Source: Adineta vaga (lineage: Eukaryota > Rotifera). From it: DNA of 64,000 nt. The DNA is taken from NCBI GenBank assembly GCA_021613535.1, contig CP075497.1, positions 4,340,001 to 4,404,000 of the forward strand, read 5' to 3'. Position numbers and translations under genes: made by a program. Below, in pieces: positions 57,601 through 64,000 of this stretch (positions are counted from its first letter, which is position 1; the number at the start of each line of letters is the position of its first letter). Under the pieces are notes generated by a model. The model was not told where the DNA came from. It did not search any database and saw only the letters and a program-made list of their open reading frames with translations.

Positions 57601-60600
57601 TGCAATTCTGTTGATGATTTAAAATCGATTAATAGAAGTGCCGGTGGAAAGAAAAGTGCAAGTAAAACCATCCATTTTAAATATTTTCGCACATTCATTC
57701 CACCGATCCATAAATCAGATAATAATTGTTGACAGCATTTATGTGCGACAAAATCTCGAAGATAAGCAGTAACAGAAAGGTCGAGACATGTCCAATTTGA
57801 CCAATTTTCTAATTCACAAGTGAGAATTTGAGTAGCATTTACATCATCTTCTTGATAACATTGATCGAGAAGTGCTAGTGCTCCTAAAAAATAAATAAAA
57901 TCATAGTTGATTTGAAGTATTTATCCACTCGATAATATGACAATTACTTTGTTGAAAATCTTCAGCATATAATAAAAAATCATCAGCAATTTCCGTTTCG
58001 AGTTCATCGTCTTGTGCTTCACGTGCTAAGCTTTTATTTAATCGACAAGCAATTAATGCTTTTGCCAATGCTTCTTCTCCATGTGCCCAAAAGAATAATG
58101 ACATTTCATGTCTTTTTGTTAAAACAGCAAAAACAAGTAATTCATTATATGGAAAATCAAATGGTGGATCGTCACAAATCGAATTCCTTTTTACATCATC
58201 ATTCACTTGATTCGTTTCATTCATTTGTGAATGTTGTTCTTTTTGTTCAGCATCTACATAGACATTAAAATTTTGTCGTTCACTAACTGTTTGTCGCATA
58301 CATAGATGACGTATGATACGACGTGTATACGAAGAACGATAACCATGTCCAATAAGTTTTTCAATGATTAAACCGATTTCATATAAAGAATATATTCTTG
58401 ATTGTGTATGATGATTAACACCACGAATAACATCTTTGGCGATTAGATGTAATGTACTATTTGAACCACATGCATTATATAAGGCTTGTAAACGATTAAA
58501 TGTGAGAAAGTTTTTGATTGAAACACCATTTTCAATAAGTAATTTAACATATTCAACACGATTATCAACAAGAGCTTCGAACATACAAACATCTAAGTGA
58601 GCTTGTGTTAATTCAGTACGTTTTGTTAATAAACAAGTTTGAGCGATATCAGGTCGATTCCATGAAAGTGTTAGACGAAATTGTTCAAGTGCACTGGCTT
58701 TATGATTTCTTTGAAAAAAAATAAGCAAATTAAATTCGAAAAAAACTTGCTCTATTTATGTCTTTTTGAATCACTATTTATGCAAACGATGTGACAAATG
58801 ACTTCCAGAGAAAACTTTGTTCTTTTTCTATATCATTGATAAAAGAATCACAATATGATCAAACGAAACAACTCATTTCATATGCAAATCATCTAACTTG
58901 AATAAACTATCGCTTCTCATTTTCTTTTCTCTACACACTCAAAGAATATTTGAAAATCTAGCTCATAAATAATTTAACATAAAATAAACTCTTGCATACT
59001 AATAGAAAAAGAATATTTTACATTCTAAAAACGAAATATTATCACTATACCTGAGTAAAGTTCTTAATATAGCTTGATCCACATCTTCTTGTTCAGTTGA
59101 ATCATCATCATCCAATCTATAAATAGTTATATATTGTCGTTTGCTTACACATATAATTAATTCAACATAGACACTTTCTGCTTGTCGTCGATTATAATTA
59201 AAGACTTTTTCAATGGAATGTAATAACTGTTCTTGTAGATCGGGTGCCATTGTTCTAGAACAAAAGATTGATTTATTGTTTGATTTATTAGAATGTAATC
59301 ATACCCATCGCTTTGTGCATGTTTGTATGCAAATGCAATAAGATCAGCAGCACGACCACTACCATCAATTACTACAACAGAAACCTAAAAAGACAAACAA
59401 TGAAGATAAATGCAAATCAAAATCAATCTACCGGCGGTTCTTCTGTAACATATTCTATAACTGTTGGAAATGTATTTCTTCCACCTTCAACAATAACACA
59501 GACAACGGGAATATTTTGTTTACCAACATGACCTAAATAATGAACAAAAGATATGTAATGTAAACAATTGTTTATCATTGATTTACCATGAAAAGATATT
59601 TTTTGTTGTGAAAGATATTTTTCAAAACGTTTTCGAAGTATTATTTCTCCTCCGTATTTTCCTACAGTTCCATTATCTACCAATAAAAAACAACTGTGTG
59701 AACTATTCAATGTTGCACAATTATCTTCGGTAACAACAGCTGCTGAATGATAAGAAACTGTTTGCTTTAAAATAGAAAAAATAACGACACAATAATAATA
59801 ATAATAATAATAAAACTTTCGCTTTATCAACAAATATTTACATTTTGTCCTTTTAACAGTTCACGCCCTTGAATAACACCCCACGGTGCGATACCAACTA
59901 CTACGATATTTGATCGAATTTTTGATCTCATAAACAGCGCGTCACCAACATGTTTAACAACACCAGTATTAATACCTGATGTAAAGATCCATGCACCAGC
60001 AGTTTTGGCTGCTTTCAATAGACCACGTTTGAGAACTTGTCGAAGACGTGGTTGTAATTCAAAATTTTGTATACCACCATGTATGCTAACAACCTAGAAA
60101 CGATGTTGATTAAGTTTTTACTATTAAGATCATGTTTGTCTTACAAGATTTGGTAATTGTAATCGCCATTGTTTGGTAAAAAGATGAACAATTTGAGATG
60201 GATTTGTATCATATGTTAATCGTAAATAATGTGCTTTTGCCGGATGTAACATATTTTCAAATTCAATAATACCATATGCGTTTGTTGGATAAAGTGTTGT
60301 ATGTTTTGCAACATTCCATCGTTCACATTCATGTTCAAATTGTTCATAAGTAGAACTGGTTAGTAAACGTTTTGATGAAACTAATTTTAATGCACGATTA
60401 GGTGGTTTAATTGGGAATATGATTCGATGTTCAGCACTATCACTATGTTCAGATTCTGAACGACCACAACAACAACGAAGTGGGTCAGTCACTGTAGGAA
60501 TAAATTTTCTGCATCGTCGTCGAAAAAAGACCATACATAAATTGGGATCATTTACTGTAGCCTAAAAACAATATTTCATATTAATTAAATAATCATAATG

Positions 60601-60680
60601 AAATCATCAAGTGTCTTACTAAATGTCCATAAAGTCTATTCAACATGTTATTTTTCGCCATTAGTTTTTCTATCAATATA
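54683..60680 (-). CDS. TRPM-family cation channel (TRPM1/3/6/7 group, no kinase)
   Basis: A melastatin-type TRP channel in roughly 15 exons. The N-terminal MHR region is clear: [36 protein letters not shown] text, [59 protein letters not shown] and [18 protein letters not shown]. The ankyrin-like helices follow ([19 protein letters not shown]), then S1 ([20 protein letters not shown]). A very long Asp/Ser- and Lys/Arg-rich S1-S2 loop precedes [16 protein letters not shown] of S2. The pore is [20 protein letters not shown], close to the Mg/Ca-permeable GEVYAGEID filter of TRPM6/7. The TRP box is [22 protein letters not shown]-terminal coiled coil ([20 protein letters not shown]) and a short Ser/Thr-rich tail end in DNDTDPV. 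No alpha-kinase. The start codon is uncertain; the ATG near 60660 ([14 protein letters not shown]) is the simplest choice. Confidence 0.9.
59790..59813. repeat. (AAT)n trinucleotide repeat
   Basis: Perfect AAT/TAA run of about 24 nt in an intron of the TRPM gene. Confidence 0.85.
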
Positions 60681-61878
60681 GATTCTATACTCAAGGGAAA
60701 ATTTCTTCGTTTTCTATCATCATCCAAGTCACGCAAACATCTTCTATTTCCTACGATGATTAACTCGAACGACAAGAAGAAGAAGCAAAGAAAAAAGACA
60801 AAATTATTTGTATATCGTCAATAAGATTTTCCGTAGCATATGGGAGAATAGAAAAAGACGAAGCAGAAGATTTTCTTACTTCTTGATTAGCCATTGCCCT
60901 ATCCAGCACCAATAGAAGATATATAATACCAATGATGTTTCTTCACAGTTAACTTTTGTATCATCAATAGTGAAACATTCATAAAATTTAAAATGTATGT
61001 TGGATGCAATAAAACGTCTGAAAATAATCAAAATAAGGTAGAATTAATCGAAAAAACAAAGTCAAACAGAATATCTGTTTTGTTAAATAAACGAAAAGTA
61101 AAACTCGGTTAAAAATGTCTTACGAAATATTTTCATGACACATTTATTATTTTTCGCAGGATGAAAATAAAATTCATTGAATTGTGTATAACATTTAGTT
61201 TTTTCTCTTGAATGAAAACACTTCAAGCAATCGGTAACTAACAATAAATAAAAGACGACGTGCTCACAATTTATATATGTGACTACCTAATAATCGGAAA
61301 TAAAACCATCCTAAACCTATTAGTAAATATTAATAACTCAACATTTAAAAACCATCTTTTGATTTTTTTTCTTGCCTCGAAGCTATCATCATCATCATCG
61401 TCGTCGTATTATTGGTGAGACGAAGTATGTGAGAGAAAAAAACGAAGAATTTTGCAGTATGCATTTCGAACATACCAAAAACAGATTTCTTCTCAGTATG
61501 CCGCACTTGATTGCGTCAAACTTGAAACGATTTGCACGTAGAAACATATGCATCCAATTTTGTTGTTTACTCGTTTTAGACAAAGTAAAGGAAAGAAAAA
61601 TAATTTCATACACTTTGTTTTGTATTCAATCCTTTGGTATAGCTATCTTGATGTGGGCATGCCTATTATACAAGGAAAAACGACGCCATGATTGATGTCG
61701 ATTTTAGATCAAAGATGGCGCTACAATAGTGTTCTAAATGGTTGAACATAAGTCTTTTGTCTTGCGATTTAATCAAATCAGCTGTCTGTCTACTTTTCGA
61801 TTCGGGATCAAATATGAATAGATAATCATTCATCTTCACAAATTTGTTTTATTAAAAAGCTCAAATTCGATTCTCGAT
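60681..61878. other. divergent 5' region of TRPM and the APC-motif gene
   Basis: Likely 5' exon(s), leader and promoter of TRPM (-) on the left and promoter of the APC-motif gene (+) on the right. A minus frame beginning MANQEVRKSSASSF at about 60894 is open for 44 codons but does not splice in phase into the first supported TRPM exon. An ATC/GTC triplet stretch lies at 61384-61407. Confidence 0.4.
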
Positions 61879-62919
61879 ATGTCTAATTCGAATGATGAAC
61901 GACAACGAGAGCTACTTGATATTAATATTAACAATGAACAAATTTCACCATTGTCAAATCGTTTTCTCGTTGCACATTCATCTCCAGTCCTTGAATCAAC
62001 AACAGAAGTGATTATTCGTGCACAAGATGATTCATTTCAATCATCATCATCAACATCTAATTCGAAAAGTAGTTCAAGTACAACAAGTCGTTCATCTCGT
62101 CTTCATTTTTTAATGATGCAACAACATTCGGCTGTTAATTCGCCATTAATGTATTCTCGTTGTACTTCACTTGGATCATTATCAAGTTATGATATTCGAT
62201 CTTCATGTAATGATTCTTATACATCTGAATGTAGTTCAGTAAAACCATCTGGAATAATTTCACCAAGTGATATACCGGATTCACCACCATGTGAACCTGA
62301 AATACTTGAAGAAGAAGAAGAAGAAGAAGAATATCGACAGATAAGAACAAATAACCGAACATTAACAATGAATACAACAGCAAATAATAATCGAACAACA
62401 ATATTAAGTGAAACAGTGATTGAAAAAACACTTACACTCAATCAACATGATTCATTTTCAAATCGAATTAATAATATTGATGATGAGTATCAAAATAGAA
62501 GTCCAACATATTTACCTGATCATTCGAACTGGAACTCCAACCATATCAATAGTTCTTCTCATGAAAATGAACTTTGTTTTGATGATGATTATCCTCGAAT
62601 ATTTAATAGTGAAATGGATGACGATGATTCTTTAATCGATGATCAAATTCAATATGATGCATCATTTACTGTTCCTTCTCATGAAAATCTTAGTGTTATC
62701 ACAGAAGAATCATCATTTATTGAAGAAATCAATTCGAACGATGAAGCAAATAGTATTAAAATTCTCTATGATCTTATTAAAAAACCACATTGGACAAATA
62801 AATCTACTTGTAATCAACAATTACCAATCAAATCTTCTTATCTTGAAGAAAATACCAATACTTCAATTAGCAGTAATCCAAGTAGTCTTAGTCTTGATAG
62901 TAATGATGGGAATCAAACC

Positions 62920-62973
<54 letters not shown>

Positions 62974-63493
62974 TATGATCAAGAAAAAGGTCGACAATTA
63001 ATACAACGTCTTATTGAAGAAACTCTTGCTAGAAGGTAAAACGAACCGTTAGTACTTCTTTTTTTTCTATATTTTCTCTTTCTTCCAGATCTGTTCCAAC
63101 AGATTATCTTCATTCAACCTCGTGTGTACTTTGTCCATTGAATACACCAATGACTACAGCAACACGAAGTGTCTCATCTTCTTCGAGTTCAATATCTGCA
63201 TCGACAAAGTCTTGTACGTGTGTTACAAATCGATCGACAAATTCTGTTTCACAACCACAACGAAGCCGAAGTTCACCAGCTAGACCTTCGTCAACTAGTG
63301 TTGATGATTCAAAGCGACAAACAAGTCGACAGAAGGTATTTTTCTATTAAAAACAAACTTAATCTTCATATTTCGTCTTTGCTTTATTTACCTATCCTAG
63401 GAGAATACAGTGCATCACACTCGTACTTCATATTTACGTCTTCGTCAAGCTCAACAAAATAAACGATCCCATCAACATGATAAAAAATCCTAA
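61879..63493 (+). CDS. APC-motif protein without armadillo repeats, 3 exons
   Basis: Exons 61879-63035, 63089-63335 and 63401-63493 give 498 residues, mostly low-complexity Ser/Asn/Asp. One ordered block stands out at about residues 87-137: SPLMYSRCTSLGSLSSYDIR followed by SGIISPSDIPDSPPCEPEIL. From memory this matches human APC, in the last 20-residue beta-catenin-binding repeat and the segment after it (TPLMFSRCTSVSSLDSFESR ... SGIISPSDLPDSPGQ). The SxxSSLSS phosphorylation pattern needed for beta-catenin binding is kept. No armadillo repeats, coiled coil or other APC N-terminal parts precede it. An Asp run encoded by (GAT)n lies at residues about 348-364, and the C-terminus is Ser/Arg-rich and basic (EB1/microtubule-like character, inference). 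Role in Wnt signalling is a guess. Confidence 0.72.
62920..62971 (+). repeat. (GAT)n run encoding poly-Asp
   Basis: About 17 GAT codons in a row within the APC-motif gene, translated as an Asp tract. Length polymorphism is likely. Confidence 0.92.
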
Positions 63494-64000
63494 TCAAATA
63501 TAATATTGTTTGAATTTCTTTTCTTTTTTTTGTATTACGTCTGTAAATTATGTATAGATTGTTGACGTAGGTGTGTCTCTCTTTTTTTGCTTCTATTTAA
63601 TAATAACAATATGACATAATTGGAAAAAATAAAATTAAGCGGAATGTTTCTTTTTTGTAAAAACTCTAAGAAACTCAAATACGAAAAAAAGTGAGAAAAT
63701 ATAGAAATGCAACAGCTACCTATGCTTTTGGTATATGAGGAATACGAGCTATGTACACCATATTTTTATTACATATACTTTCAACACTAGCCATATGCGT
63801 ATGCCTCTATCATTATTACCAAGTCGTACTCCTTTATAATCATGAATAACACCATTGCTATCGATTTTTCTCGGCATTTTTCAAAAAAATAATGGCATGT
63901 GTATAGAGTAAAAACAGAAACACATTATCGACGTCATTGATTTAAAAAGAAATATAATGTTTTGAAATCAATGACACAATCAAATTGCACTCCAGTTGAA
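63494..64000. other. 3' flank at the window edge
   Basis: 3' UTR of the APC-motif gene with an AATAAAA signal near 63628. On the minus strand an ATG at 63879 opens a 43-codon frame (MPRKIDSNGVIHDYKGVRLG) that could be the first exon of a gene, but no splice partner is visible and I do not call it. Confidence 0.35.

Noticed and set aside
60760-60894. MANQEVRKSSASSF frame as the first TRPM exon
   Set aside because: Its donor is phase 0, while the first supported TRPM exon needs another phase, giving an immediate stop.
62135-63001. Met-, Leu- and Ile-rich frames overlapping the APC-motif gene
   Set aside because: They are frame-shifted readings of GAT, ATG and AAT repeats within a well supported long exon.

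Overview
The window is nuclear DNA of a small animal. It is AT-rich, every recognisable gene is eukaryotic, most genes are cut by short introns (about 40-70 nt, GT...AG), and there are no operons, Shine-Dalgarno sites or CRISPR arrays. The gene set is metazoan: astacin, DHHC palmitoyltransferase, Arp3, PCNA, signal peptidase subunit 2, Integrator subunit 4, a paraxis/scleraxis-type bHLH factor, GPCRs, a PLAT-domain array, an RAR-like nuclear receptor, Phafin, GMDS and a TRPM channel. The tiny introns, micro-exons, a gene for a mainly bacterial secreted protein family and an intronless bacterial-looking ADP-ribosylglycohydrolase would suit a bdelloid rotifer. That placement is inference, not proof.

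Layout. 0.7-1.6 kb: astacin protease (+). 1.7-2.6 kb: decayed class III sirtuin pseudogene (-). 3.1-6.7 kb: two unrecognised multi-pass membrane proteins and a roadblock/LC7 dynein light chain (+). 7.2-9.5 kb: 15-exon PhoPQ-activated/AprA-family secreted protein (+). 9.5-11.8 kb: no gene seen. 11.8-12.8 kb: membrane-anchored FkbM-type methyltransferase-like protein (+). 13.2-17.8 kb: DHHC enzyme, ankyrin protein, Arp3 (+). 18.1-19.4 kb: degenerate lactate-dehydrogenase-fold protein (-), divergent from PCNA (+, 19.7-20.8 kb). 21.0-21.8 kb: SPCS2 (+). 22.1-22.6 kb: hypothetical membrane protein (-), head to head with INTS4 (+, 22.8-26.9 kb). 27.1-28.4 kb: PAP2 phosphatase (+). 29.0-29.4 kb: bHLH factor (+). 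29.7-33.7 kb: two GPCRs (-). 33.7-37.5 kb: mostly empty, with one small basic hypothetical gene (-). 37.5-44.1 kb: eight-module PLAT gene or gene cluster (+). 44.6-46.9 kb: nuclear receptor (-). 48.2-49.4 kb: Phafin (-). 50.2-51.9 kb: GMDS (+). 52.3-53.9 kb: ADP-ribosylglycohydrolase (-). 54.7-60.7 kb: TRPM channel (-). 61.9-63.5 kb: APC-motif protein without armadillo repeats (+).

The genes do not form one pathway. They are an ordinary mixture of housekeeping genes (replication, RNA processing, secretion, actin nucleation, fucose synthesis) and signalling or sensory genes. The main points of interest are the strictly repeated exon/phase architecture of the PLAT array, the tiny exons (an 8-nt exon carries a zinc-binding cysteine of the nuclear receptor), the sirtuin pseudogene, the pseudoenzyme-like LDH homologue, an APC fragment standing as its own gene, and two candidates for horizontal acquisition. 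I saw no clearly new multi-gene system. Exon boundaries were read by eye from splice signals and reading frame; those with stated phases were checked for frame continuity.
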